A stretch of DNA of 64,000 bases from Dromiciops gliroides (lineage: Eukaryota; Chordata; Mammalia; Microbiotheria; Microbiotheriidae): positions 480,683,617 through 480,747,616 of the forward strand of contig NC_057864.1 of the NCBI RefSeq assembly GCF_019393635.1. The letters are read 5' to 3'. This document shows, in pieces, positions 32,150-43,124 of this stretch. Made by a program: the position numbers and the translations under genes. Below the pieces are notes generated by a model, which had not been told where the DNA came from, searched no databases, and saw only the letters and a list, made by a program, of their open reading frames with translations. The first letter of the stretch is position 1. Every line of letters begins with the position of its first letter.

Positions 32150-33460
32150 ACCCCCTCTCCTTCCCATTTGACAGGCGGGGAAACTGAGGCCTAGAGAGAA
32201 GAAGTGACGTGGCCGGGATGTCAGAAAATTTGCTTCAAGTCCCCATTTCACACGCGTGTGATCTTGGTTTTGTCATTTAACCCTTCGGAGTCTATTTACT
32301 TACCTCCGAGATGGGAACAAAGCTCGCGATAAACGGGCTGTTGTGTCTTCGAAGTTGTTCTGTTTTCGCGCATCTCTATCATCATCGTCCTTCCTCTACT
32401 TTGATTGACACCTGTCTGAATCATCTCCTAATTAATGTCATGGTTCTAGTCTCTGGATCCCACGGTCATCTAGCCTTTGCTGAAAGACTTTGGACCGGGA
32501 GGGGTGAGATCAGATCTCTTGTTAGGCAAATTATCTAAAGTCTCCAGGAAGAGAGGAGAGTAATTAGATTTAATTCACAGGCTCATCCCTTAAAGCCTTG
32601 CTGCTAGTAAGATTTCTGCTTGAGACTCTTACACAGAAGATAATGAAGAGTTCTGACGGCTGTAGGACTTGCCAGGAATCTGCTAACTGCTAAACAAAAC
32701 CTACGAAATGAATCGTTTTTGAGAAAAAGTAGAAAGTTCTAAATGGAAATACTCTGGAGTTATTATCCCAAGTCCCCCTTTCATGGACAAGTTGGGAACC
32801 CAGAGCATGGCTACTCTATCTTCAGTTTATAAGGGCAATCCATGAGGAGCTGAGGGTTTGTTTCTTTCTTTTTCTAATACTATTATTGCCTCCAAACCCC
32901 CACTGGTGTGTAGCTTCCCCTAATCTACAGTTGATATTAGTCAGCCTGACTTAATTAGCTTTTAGAAAGGGATATTTACTAACGTAGTAGTAAGAACAGT
33001 TGGCACAAAAACATCCCTCCAAAGTCTCCCATAGGGAGACTTTAGTCCATAGGGAAATGGCTTCCAGCTTGGAGAACATGTGGCAAAAGGGTGTGGGAAA
33101 TAGTAATAGCTCGATACGTGGTGGAATTTTCTCAGGGAAAGGCATGCACAAGTGAGGAACAGCAAGACAATATCTAGTGAACTATGTCAACTCAAGGAAG
33201 AGAAAAGTAAGTTTTTCAGAGCTAGAGATAGGAACCAGTTTGAGCTCTTGCCAGTGTCCTAGAAAAGGTAGGTAAAAGGTTAACCCTAGTCTCTACTTCG
33301 CTTGCTTAATAGACTTATTAATATTAACTTCTCCCCTGTCTAAAATCTTCACCCCATTTTCAATCATGGGTTTCATGAAGGTGTATGTGTGTGGGAGGGG
33401 TAACATATCAAGGAGGATTTAGCTAGAACTCTTCTGGGAAGATTGTGAACCTATGCCTAG
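32150..33460. other. IFT22/COL26A1 spacer, mostly unclassified
   Basis: Begins with a MIR-like trace (ggcggggaaactgaggccta near 32,175, gtgtgatcttggttttgtca near 32,258). Nothing further was recognised. Confidence 0.4.
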
Positions 33461-33804
33461 TGTGATGTTTAAAATCTAAATTGTGGTCACCCCAAATCGG
33501 AAGCTTCAGCTCCAGTCTAGCCTAGAGTTCCAGCCTGGTTGGGTTCTTCCTGAAGTCCTCCTCCACGAGCCTGCTTTAATCAGGAACAACCTTTCGCTAG
33601 TAACCTATGGTGGCTCAGGGGAGGGACTTATGGAGTCAGGCTCAGGATAAATACAGAGTGCTTGCTTTCAGCATTTGGCATTCACTAACTGGCTTTTCTG
33701 TGGGTGCCCCATTCTCACGAGAATTCAGTAAAAAGATTTTGTCATACCAAAGCTGCCTCTGAAAGAACTTATTTTGAGAAGGTGGTCTGCACCTGTTTCT
33801 CACA
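33461..33804 (+). mobile_element. Probable solo LTR (fossil)
   Basis: TGTGATG...TTCTCACA termini form an inverted pair. A TATA-like ggataaatac at about 33,645 and a possible signal gtaaaaag near 33,728 fit plus-strand LTR order. No clear target duplication. Confidence 0.5.
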
Positions 33805-33989
33805 GGGGCAATTCAGAGCTCCTGGATGCTGGAAGTTCCTTTCTCCTCTTTGTAAGATTACTCAAGAAATTTCCCTTAGGCTTTTATACTGGGTTTCTTA
33901 TAGAGTCTTATAGTGGCTTTTCTTGGTACAGAAGCATGATATGTTAGTCATGGGGACTTTAGTGATCTGGACATCTCTTGGAGCTCTAC

Positions 33990-35540
33990 TTGCTAAAAAC
34001 AGAACAGCTAATGACAGCTTGATTTGTCATAATGATAATTTCATTCTTCCAAAGGTAAAGGAAAATGAAAGGAAGATCGCTAGTAGAGACCTGATTCTGA
34101 ACAAGAAGGCTGCAGGAGGAGAAATGATTAGGACCTTGGGGGTAAGTGATCATTCCATGTTAGAATTTGGGATCAAGAAGGAGGAGAAAGATAAACATCA
34201 TCCAATGTGTACACATATTTTGCAAAAGTATATTTATTTCAAAGAGTTCAGAGAAAGGATAGTTAGGACCCCATGGTTCCTCTAAAATTTTTCATTCAGG
34301 AGAGGTGGGAAGCTAGCAAAAATGCAATTCTGAAGATAGAAACAGAAAGTATTCCAGTGAGGATGAAAAAAAAGTCATGAAAGGGGGTTAGGGAGCTACC
34401 TAATGAGACTAAAGAACTCAGACAAACTACATATTAGGATATTGAAAGGACTTGATGTAGTTGCTTATCCAATGTCAGTGATCTTTGCAAGATTAGAAAG
34501 AAATGGAAAGGTCTCACAGGACTGGAGAATGATCGTGTTCCTAATTTTCAAAAAAACTTGCAGCTACAGGTCGGTGAATTTGATTGAAATCCCTGGAAAA
34601 ATTCTAAAATGCATTTATTATTAAGGGATGGTTAAAGGTTTTAGAAAGAGAAGCAGAGATAGCTAAGAACCAGTACGGTTTCATCAAGAACTAATGGTGC
34701 CAAACTAGCCTCATTTCCTTTTTTGATCAGATTACTGGATTGGTAGTTCTGGAGAATGTTTATGTAGTATAATTAGATTTCATTAAAGGATTTGATAAAC
34801 TCTCTCATGCTTTCCTACTGAACAAGATGGAGACAGGGGACTAGCTAGGTACATTTGGAACTGGTGAATGATCAGGCTCAAGGTGGAATCATTGAGAGGT
34901 TGATATCAACTGGAAGGAAGAATTCTAGTGGAATCACCTCAGGGATCTGTCCTTGACCCAGTAATGGTTAATAATTTTTTATCAGTGACTAAGATAAAGC
35001 TTTGGATGTCATTATTCTCAAATTTGCATTTGACAGCTGGGAAATGAAAGAATCCAAAGTGATTTCTACAGAGTAGAACAATCAACTGCAAAACGGCAGC
35101 AATATGGCAGTGCAGCCAAAAATCCATCCAGTTCTGTGTGTCCCATCTTGGGAAGGACATGGATCAGCATGTCAAGAAAAGAGAGATCAAGCTGGTGAAG
35201 AGACTGCAAATTATTTCATATAGTCATTGGTTAGCTTGGAAAAGAGAAGGCTAGGGGAGAACATGATAGCTGTCTTCTAGTATTAGTAGGACTCTTTTAT
35301 GGAAGAGATATCAACCTTGTTCTGCATGGCCTCCAAGGGCAGAACTGGCAACAATGAAGAACTGGTGAGGAAAGACAGATTTCAGCTCAATGCCAGGAAA
35401 AACTCCCTTGCAATTAGAACCTTCTTAAAAGTTGAACTAGTTGCCTTGGGTAATAATGAATTCTCCCTCCCCAGAGTTCTTCAAGCATAGATTGGGTGAA
35501 CACCCATCAGGGGTGTGGAAGAGGGGATCCAGGTTTTGCA
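33990..35540 (+). repeat. L3/CR1 LINE, long relic
   Basis: About 1.5 kb follows the CR1/L3 order, including aggtcggtgaatttgattga, gttctggagaatgtttatgt, tcacctcagggatctgtcct, gagaacatgatagctgtctt and aggaaaaactcccttgca. Reverse transcriptase is no longer open. Confidence 0.75.
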
Positions 35541-35549
35541 GGAGTATGA

Positions 35550-35990
35550 GGGGCATGTTGAAGAGGAAAATGCTTAGGGGCAGGGAGATCAGTTAGAGGC
35601 TATTTACAGCAGTCTGGGCAAGAGACCATCTAGTCTGCAGGCAAGTGAGATTGAACAGGAGGGGATGGATGTGAGAAACACTGTAGAGTCAAACTTTATT
35701 GGACTTGAAATTGGATGGGGGAGGTGAGGGATAGGGAAGAATCAAGAATAACTCCAAGATATTGAACTTGAATAACTAGAAAATTTTGGTGTTATCAATT
35801 GAAATGAGGAAATTAGGAGAGAAGGGAGATTGTTTTGCCCAGTAGATGATGAATTAAGTTTTGAACACTTTGAATTTGAAGGACAGTCAAGTGGAGATGA
35901 ATGGTGGGCAAGTGAAACTATAGGACTTCATTCATGGGAATGGTGGAAGTACAAGGGGTTGAGGTTTCTAAGGTTGGGAGAGACATTGAA
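35550..35990 (-). repeat. L2 LINE fragment
   Basis: Reverse L2 with gaagaatcaagaataactcc, atgaattaagttttgaacac and aaggacagtcaagtggagat. Confidence 0.6.
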
Positions 35991-35999
35991 ATGGTCACT

Positions 36000-36188
36000 T
36001 TCTGTATTCCTTTCTCTCTGTACAAATTCTAGTCATCCTTCAAGGCCCAGCTCGAGTCCCACCTGCTCCATAAAGCCTCCTCAACTATTCTAGCTGACAC
36101 TGTAACACATTGAAGTCCTCCTTTTGAATGTTTCTCATAGGTACTAGAATCAGTACTATGCAATTTAACGTTTAATTATATACTGCCT
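36000..36188 (+). repeat. L2 3' end
   Basis: tccttcaaggcccagctcga and ctgctccataaagcctcct are L2 3' motifs. It may continue after the L1 insertion at about 36,661-36,760. Confidence 0.6.
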
Positions 36189-36645
36189 GGCAGATTTCAG
36201 AGAAACGTGGAAGGACTTGCTTGAACTGATGATGAGTGGGATGAGCAGAACCAAGAGAACATTGTACACAGTATCAACAACATTATGTGTTGACCAACTG
36301 TGATAGACTTGATTCTTCTCAGCAGTACAATGGTCCAAGATAGTTCCAAAGGACTCATGATGGAAAATCTTCTCCAAATCCAGAAAAAAAGAACTGTGCA
36401 ATCTAGATGCAGATCAAAACCATACTATTTCTATTGTTTTATGTTGTTATTTTTCTTTTTTGAAGTTTTTCCTTTTTGCTCTGATTCTTCTCTCATAACA
36501 CGACTAATGCAGAAATGTTCAATGTGATTATACATACATAACCTATATCAGATTACTTGCTGTCTTGGGGAGGGGGGAAGGGAGGGGACGGAATGGAAGG
36601 AGAAAAATTTGAAACTAGAAATCTTATAAAAACAAATGTTGAAAA
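36189..36645 (+). repeat. 5'-truncated marsupial L1
   Basis: 457 bp. The perfect 15-bp target duplication aattatatactgcct lies at 36,174-36,188 and 36,646-36,660. Confidence 0.92.
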
Positions 36646-36854
36646 AATTATATACTGCCTTATTTTGTTCTCTGATTGGTTATTTTTGATTAGAAATTTT
36701 GTGACTTACATATTTCAGGGATCTGTGATATCACTGATTGTGCATGCCTTCTATCATGAAGAATATGATTTATCTATGCTTTGGTAGACAGTCTTCACTG
36801 TTTTCTGTACCTGTCCCTCCATTCACAATTGTCACCTAGTGACTAGAATTTGAG

Positions 36855-37253
36855 ATGGTGTGGTGTAGTGGGAAGAGCACTGGACTTGGGTTCATCAGAC
36901 CGGGGTTTGAATCCATATTCTGCTACTTGCTACCTGGGTGATCTTGGATAAATCACCTCACCTCTCTGGGCCTCAGTTTTCTTATATGTAAAATGAAAAG
37001 GTTAGAATAGATCAAAGTTTCTTAAACTGTGGGTCATGACCACATATGGGATTACATAACTGAATGTGGGGGTTGAGAAAAATTTGGCAACAGTAAAAGG
37101 TTATGTATATCTATTTTATATACCTATATACCTATATACCTGGGGTTGAGTAAAAATTTCTTAGGTGAAAAGGGGTCACAAGTAGAAAAAGTTTAAGACT
37201 AAATGGACTAGATGACCTCCAAGATCCCTTACAGCTCTAAAATCAATGATCCT
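36855..37253 (+). repeat. MIR SINE split by a MITE
   Basis: MIR sequence runs from gtgtggtgtagtgggaagag to about 37,011, then resumes at 37,201 with ggactagatgacctccaaga. The gap is filled by a hAT-like MITE. Confidence 0.75.
37012..37200 (+). repeat. hAT-like MITE
   Basis: The termini aagtttcttaaactgtgg and aaaaagtttaagact are inverted repeats. The interior is AT-rich. Family also represented at 17,455. Confidence 0.65.
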
Positions 37254-37599
37254 GAACTCCCATCATGATTGTGTTTAGCTCAACAAGTCTTTGGGAAACA
37301 GACATAGTGAGTCTCCAAGGTTGTTATCCAGCCTCGGTTTGCCTTCTTCCCACAGAGCCTTCAAGAAGCTCTATATTACATGAGGCATCAGAGTAGAATT
37401 TGAGTGGAGTGGTCCAGATGGAGAAAGTCTTTCTGGCAGTTAACCACATGGGCTGCTGGGAGAGGGTAGGCTCTTCTTTATGGAGGTCTTACTGTGAAGG
37501 CTGGATGACCCTTTGTGGGTAGGGTGCAGAAAGGGCTCTGGTAACACACACACTGCCTGATTTCCTATTACTTTCCTACACACCTCCCAAGGCCGGCCA

Positions 37600-37805
37600 T
37601 GCCTACTCACTCTAGCGATACACTACATGACATTCTGTTTCTCTGCTTTTGCACCATACCCCCCCCCCCCAAGGCTCTTCCTCCTCTGCCTCTTGGAATT
37701 TCTCCCTCCTTCAAGGCTCTCCTAAGGGAGACCTTCAATTATCTCCCACATTGTTAGCACTCTCCCCTCTGTGAAAGCACTCTGTGTCTACTTGGTTTAT
37801 GTGAC
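37600..37805 (+). repeat. L2 3' end
   Basis: cctccttcaaggctctccta, cccacattgttagcactctc and related L2 3' motifs. Confidence 0.6.
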
Positions 37806-38135
37806 AGGTGGTATGTGTGTCAGGCACCCATCAACACCTGGCCCTTTGCTTTGCTTTCAACAACCATGGAGGAGCAGATTGTTATTTAATTAATGTTAAC
37901 CAAGTGTAGAGTGGAGTGTATGTTTTGGCCACCAGATGGCAGCACTCTCAGATCACCAACCCAGTGGCTGTGTTGAACTATCAGGGCATATACAGAGATT
38001 TTCCCAGTGGCTGCTGCATTCCTGCATCTATAAATTCTTAGCCTACTCCTCCTCTTCCACCTCCCTAAGTTGGGAGGAGGGGGAAGCTTCAGCGGACCCT
38101 GATTCTCTATTCCTCTGAAATCTAAAATGATGGAA
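37806..38135. other. Unclassified
   Basis: No exon or repeat recognised. Confidence 0.35.
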
Positions 38136-38139
38136 GTCA

Positions 38140-38795
38140 TAGTCTTTTTTTTTTAGTATTTTTAAAAATTATATTTATTTTTTAAAAATAATAAATATTT
38201 TTATTTATTGTTTTGAGTTCCAAATTTTCTCTCTCCTTCCCTTCCTCCCTTACCCTCTCCCTGAGGCAGTAAGCAATCAGATATGGGTTATGCATGTGTA
38301 ATTATGTAAAACATTACCATATTAGTCATTTTGTATAAGAAAACTTGAATAAAAGAAAACAATGAAAGAAAGTAAAAAGTAGCATGCTTCAGTCTGTGTT
38401 CCATCAATACCAGTTATTTCTATGGAGGTGGATATTATCAATTTTGGAATGACTTGTATTTTTATAAATTTGACTCTGTTCTCTATATATTTGAGAAATG
38501 AGGCCTTTATCAGAGATATTTGTTTCAAAAATTCTTTCCCAGTTTTCTACTTCCCTTGTAATCTTGGTTACATTAGCTTTGTTTGTGCAAAAACGTTTAT
38601 ATAATTTTTAATAATTTTATATAGTTAAAATGATCTATTTTACATTTCTTTTTTGCTCTCTATATCTTCTTTGGTCTTAAATTCTTCCTCTGCCCATAAA
38701 TCCGACAGATAAACAATTCCATGCTCTCTTAATTTGCTTACGGTATCACCTTTTATGTGTAAATCATGTACCCATTTTGACCTTATTTTAGTATA
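38140..38795 (-). repeat. Rearranged L1: 3' UTR joined to upstream region
   Basis: Reverse L1 3' UTR (38,145-38,445; gcatgcttcagtctgtgttc) is followed directly by sequence normally lying further 5' (gcctttatcagagatatttg, atcatgtacccattttgacc). The segment between is missing. Confidence 0.65.
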
Positions 38796-38999
38796 TGGTA
38801 GAAGTCACAGTTTTGATAGCCTCATCCTGCCATTGGAGAGAGTTCCTTTAATCCAACCAACTGTCTATGTTGCAACTCATTCCACTGGCAGTCCTCATGG
38901 TATCTGCACCCATCTTTATTGCACAAAACAAGGAATAAGACCATTGTTAAGAACTACACTGTGCTCTGTTTTGCAAGGAGGGGCATGAATGTGGAATAT

Positions 39000-39170
39000 T
39001 GCATATGCTTTCAGACTCAGTTTATGTGGTATATGGTTTTCCTGAACTGCTTATTTTTTTCTTTTTTGTTAGAGGGATAATTCTCTGAATTGTGTGGGAG
39101 AGAGGGATATACTTGGAAATAGAAAGGATATAAAAATAAAAGCTATAAATATAATTTTTTAAAAAAAGGA
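39000..39170 (+). repeat. L1-like 3' end, second family
   Basis: ttcctgaactgcttattttt, agggataattctctgaattg and an A-rich end suggest the 3' end of another L1 family. Confidence 0.45.
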
Positions 39171-39640
39171 TTACTCTTTGAAGTGTTCAGTCCAATCATC
39201 TCTCACCAATCCTCCCAATCATTGCTCAAAATGAGGGGGAAAAGTGTCCTCCCATGGTGTTTCCACTTTACCCCAAAAGGACAGGAGTTAGAAGTCTGGG
39301 GTCTCTTTTCACATGTCAGGGACTTCAAGCAATTGGGGCAAGGAAATGTGGGAGGAGGGAGTTTGTCACTCCACATCTCACCTGCTGATACAACTCCCCA
39401 AACTTGCTAGGTCTGGTACTCTGGGATTATCTCAATTCTTATGCCAGTCATGACAGAGATAGTCTTGAGCCAGTCAGTCTGACACTCTGACTGGCACATT
39501 TGATAGTGTGCACAATTCTCCTTCTCTCCTGTGCTCCTAATCTGGGGAATTTGGGGATCTCTGTACAGCTTTTTCCCCTTTGTCTAATCTTGTCTGCCAA
39601 CTCTTCTTCTGCAAGAACTTTAAAAATACTTATTGCATAT
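39171..39640. other. Unclassified
   Basis: No named repeat or exon seen. Confidence 0.35.
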
Positions 39641-39656
39641 TGTTTGTCCTTCATAA

Positions 39657-39809
39657 TTTTTTTTTTTTTTTTGGTGAGGCAGTTGGGGTTAAGTGACTTG
39701 CCCAGGGTCACACAGCTAGTAAGTGTCAAGTGGCTGAAGCTGGATTTGAACTCAGGTCCTCTTGAATCCAAGGTCGGTGCTTTATCCACTGTGCCACCTA
39801 GCTGCCCCC
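39657..39809 (-). repeat. WSINE1-type SINE, stack member 1
   Basis: Lies between two copies of the target tgtccttca (39,645 and 39,810). Confidence 0.92.
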
Positions 39810-39823
39810 TGTCCTTCAGTCTT

Positions 39824-39968
39824 TTTTTTGGGGGGGGCAATGGGGATTAAGTGACTTGCTCAGGGTCACACAGCTAGTAAGTGTCAAGTGGCTGAATCTG
39901 GATTTGAACTCAGATCCTCCTGAATACAGGGCTAGTGCTTTATCCACTGAGCCACCTAGCTGCCCCCC
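39824..39968 (-). repeat. WSINE1-type SINE, stack member 2
   Basis: Lies between target copies at 39,810-39,823 and 39,969-39,990. Confidence 0.92.
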
Positions 39969-39990
39969 TGTCCTTCATTCTTAAAGAATT

Positions 39991-40143
39991 TTTTTTTTAT
40001 TTTTTAGTGAGGCATTTGGGGTTAAGTGACTTGCCTAGGGTCACACAGCTAGTAAGTGTTAAGTGTCTGAGGCCGGATTTGAACTCAGGTACTCCTGACT
40101 CCAGGGCCAGTGCTCTATCCACTGCGCCACCTAGCTGCCCCCT
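39991..40143 (-). repeat. WSINE1-type SINE, stack member 3
   Basis: Lies between the target tgtccttcattcttaaag at 39,969 and the same sequence at 40,146, which is the start of the composite CORE-SINE. Confidence 0.92.
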
Positions 40144-40145
40144 CC

Positions 40146-40445
40146 TGTCCTTCATTCTTAAAGAGGACCATGATATTGGGGTGATATCATGACTTGCACT
40201 GAATTGGATTTAAGTGAGGGAGGGCTGTGTAAGGTCAGCAACCTCACTCTTTCCTCCAGAGCCATCTGGGTCCAGTGGCATGATATATATGAGGACGACT
40301 GGGGATAGCTTCAAATATTTAAGGCAACTGGGGTTAAGTGACTTGCTTAGGGTCTCATAACTAGTAAATGTCTGAGGTCAGATTTGAACTCAGGTCCTCA
40401 CAACTTCAGGGCAAGTGCTCCATCCACTGTGTCACCTAGCTTCCC
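40146..40445 (+). repeat. Composite CORE-SINE, full length
   Basis: Head ccttcattcttaaagaggac, central agagccatctgggtccagtg, and a 3' half (gttaagtgacttgcttaggg to gtcacctagcttccct) that is the antisense of a WSINE1-type unit. The best example of this family in the window. Confidence 0.75.
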
Positions 40446-40470
40446 TACTTTCTGCATATAGATTTGTATC

Positions 40471-41087
40471 ATGTACTCCCCTAAATCTTTCCTCCCTGCC
40501 CCTTTGCCGATTTCTAGAGAGGGCAGTGCCACCCTTCCATCCCTCAGGCTCCAAACCTATGACTCCTGGACTCCTCACTTTCAACCCACCACCCCCATGT
40601 CCCAGCTGTTAATAGGGCTTATCAAGTTCACCTTCACAGTATTTATAATTCACCACCTTCTTTCCTCTGACACTGCCTCCACCCCAGTGCAGACCCTCAT
40701 CATCCCACCCCTGGATTATTGCCATAGCTCCTGGGGGTCTGCCTGCCTCAAGTCTCTCCCCAATCCAGTTCATCCTCTATTCACTGCTGAAGTGATTTTC
40801 CTAATGCACAGATCAGATTATGTCACCTCCCTTCTCAATAAACTCCAGTGGCTCCTTATGGCTTCCAGGATCAAATACAAAGTGTTCTGTGTGGCATTCA
40901 GAGCCCTTCATCATCTGGCCCCCTCTGACCTTCCCACTCTTCTTACCCCTTATTCTTTAAACTCTTCTATGTACCAGCCTCCTCGTTATCCCAAGGAATT
41001 CTTGGCTTCTGCCTGCAATGTTCTTCCTATGAATCTCCCTGGCTTCCTTTTAAGTCTCAACGAAAAATGCCACATTTGACTGGAAAC
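40471..41087 (+). repeat. L2 LINE, 3' part
   Basis: A 202-codon open stretch reads like the L2 ORF2 C-terminus, for example LLNKLQWLLMASRIKYKVF. It is a LINE remnant, not a host gene. Its last part resumes after the LTR. Confidence 0.8.
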
Positions 41088-41677
41088 TGTTATGGGAGGA
41101 TTATGGGCCCTGGTTACCCCAGAAGTTGTCTGGGGAGGTCAAGGAACTTTTTCCTTGAAACCCCAGGTGTTTTCCCCTGAGATCAAGGAGGCCTCTCCTT
41201 GAGCTCAACCAAGGACAGACACACCCCAAAGAGTAAGCAGCACTGGATCGAACTGAGCAAGTTCCAGGACTACCACCCTATATTCCAGTCCTCCTCACCA
41301 CCTGGATGAGGTAATCCTGTTAGGCGTGGCTGTAAGAGGAGAGGATACAGGAACCGCCCACCAGCAGACTGCTCGGACCCACCAGGATGGAGTTAACGCC
41401 CATCACCAGATTGTCCACGGACCCATCATCAAACTACCCCAACCTACCACCAGACAACTTCAACCCATTACCCAATAAGGGACCATTTTACCCATGCCAT
41501 TTTAGCCCTATAAAAGCGCTCTCTCCAAGCTAGTTGGGGAGGAAAGCGGTTTTTTTAACCTTCCTCCTGGCCAGTTTCTCTTGTACCCCAATAAACCTGT
41601 TCTTTTATTCCTAAATAGGACTTGTGTGAGTATAATTCTTTACAGAGGAATCCTAAGGATTCTTTCTCCCCATATCA
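41088..41677 (+). mobile_element. Solo LTR inserted in L2 (fossil)
   Basis: 590 bp starting TGTTATGGGAGGA and ending in an imperfect inverted copy (CCCCATATCA). The target duplication aaac lies at 41,084-41,087 and 41,678-41,681. TATA box tataaaagc near 41,509 and AATAAA near 41,591 give plus-strand sense. A 4-bp duplication fits gammaretrovirus-like (ERV1) integration. The LTR looks fairly intact and no internal region remains. Confidence 0.88.
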
Positions 41678-41738
41678 AAACTTTCCCCGACCCCCTAGTG
41701 CCTTGTATCTGTTAATCATTGCCTATTGATTCTGTATA
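41678..41738 (+). repeat. L2 3' end, continuation
   Basis: tttccccgaccccctagtgc and ctgtatatagcttcttg continue the L2 broken at 41,087. Confidence 0.75.
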
Positions 41739-41739
41739 T

Positions 41740-41877
41740 AGCTTCTTGTTGTTTAGTCATCTTAGTTGTGTCCAACTCTTTGTGTCTCCATTGGGGTCAC
41801 AATTTTTATTGGCAAAGATACGGAGGTGGTTTACCATTTCTTTCTCCAGCTCATTTTACAGATGAGGAACTGAGGTT
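41740..41877 (-). repeat. MAR1-type CORE-SINE, left part
   Basis: ttgtttagtcatcttagttg, gccatttc-like and gctcattttacagatgagga blocks. Its remaining portion lies at about 42,604-42,690 beyond an LTR. Confidence 0.75.
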
Positions 41878-42603
41878 TGAGAAATAGAACTCCAAAAACT
41901 TCTGGAACTCAGCATTGGTGATGTGTCAAAAGCTCATTTATTGTCATTCTCGGGAGAATGGGCCACCCTCTAGTGGAACAAACCCCAAGCTGGAGGCTCA
42001 AAGACCTTTTATCTCTTCCCATCCCTAATGGCGATTGCGCCCCTTCCCCTAGGGTTACAATCAAAACACAGCATCCCCCACCCCTCTGCACTGATTCTTC
42101 TTCTCCTGCAAACCTTCCTTGAGAAGCTCTCTATTTGAATTACCCCCATTTGTGGATATTAAAGTATTTGAGAACCTGCTTCTATTTAATCAACTCTCCC
42201 AGCCGAACCTGAATCCACTCCCCAGACATTAAATCACCTGTAATTCTCTTCCCAGACAACTCCAATCAATTTGAGAGAAGCCCACTTTTACCCACAGTCC
42301 CTCCTCTTTATATTCAGCTATTGGGCTCCCCTCAGTTCTTTTTTCCCCTCTGCCCTTTGGTCTAAATTTGTGAATATAAGCCTTTCAAGGCTCTAATTAT
42401 TGAACCATCAGGGGCAGTATTATTTGGGATAAAGGTACAGCACTGGCCGCCCAGCATGACACACTCCCCCTCTCTCTGCTAACAGCATCTTTGTAATTTC
42501 AGTAACACCCCCCCCCGCAGTGTCCCCAGATATTAAATCACCTATAAGTGTCTTCCCAGACAGCTCCAGTCAACTTGAGAGGAGCCCACTTTTTCCCCAC
42601 ACA
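41878..42603 (-). mobile_element. LTR element splitting a MAR1 SINE (fossil)
   Basis: Foreign sequence between the two halves of one SINE, with TG...CA-type ends. It shares ccctaatgg and gggttacaatc blocks and overall order with the LTR at 9,967. An 80-bp stretch occurs twice inside (about 42,222-42,301 and 42,520-42,601). Minus-strand sense. The exact ends are uncertain. Confidence 0.6.
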
Positions 42604-42690
42604 AGATAAATAGGGTCACACGGCTAATGAGGGTATGAGACTAGATCTGAATTTAGGAGATGAGTCTTCCTGACTCTACTGCTGCGCCCC
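42604..42690 (-). repeat. MAR1-type CORE-SINE, right part
   Basis: Resumes with agggtcacacggctaatgag and ends near ctgctgcgccccct. Confidence 0.7.
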
Positions 42691-42691
42691 C

Positions 42692-43110
42692 TTGCTTCCC
42701 AGAGTCAGGAATACCTGGGTTCAAATCCTTCTTCAAACACTTCCTCTGGGACTATTTTTTAAAATAATTTTTTCCCCTAGTACAAGGCCTAAACCCTTAT
42801 ATGTAGTAGGCACTTGTTGAGCAGAAGTCATGAAATGGCCTCTGAATTTGAGTTGGGAATGGTAGGGGAGACCCCCTCTCGAGAAGGTGTGAACTGGGTT
42901 TTAAGCAAATTCAAAGATGATCCTAGATTGGTACCAGGGTTAATTCAGGGTCTATAATTCTAATCCAGTTGTTGTCCCTAGGGCTGTTGGATGGGGAAGT
43001 CAGGACAGGATTGGGGCAAGATGGAACACAATGACAAAAATGATTCTATGACTCACCTGTCTATCAATTTACAAGCACTTCTTAGCACTGTAAAAAAATT
43101 AATTATTAGC
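42692..43110. other. MIR and L2 traces, otherwise unclassified
   Basis: A MIR-like head (gagtcaggaatacctgggtt) and a short L2 end (tatgtagtaggcacttgttg) are followed by unrecognised sequence. Confidence 0.4.
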
Positions 43111-43124
43111 GATTTAATCTAATC

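Noticed and set aside
31342-32151. Long minus-strand open frames (223 and 269 codons) over the IFT22 promoter
   Set aside because: They come from the GC-rich CpG island, overlap each other in different frames and contain the genuine IFT22 exon 1 in the middle. Composition explains them.
39645-40166. CRISPR-like array of regularly spaced repeats
   Set aside because: The spacing of about 165 bp is a SINE length and the repeats are target-site duplications. The genome is mammalian.
40471-41079. 202-codon open frame that could be taken for a host gene
   Set aside because: It reads as the C-terminal part of L2 ORF2 and sits in an L2 element broken by an LTR.
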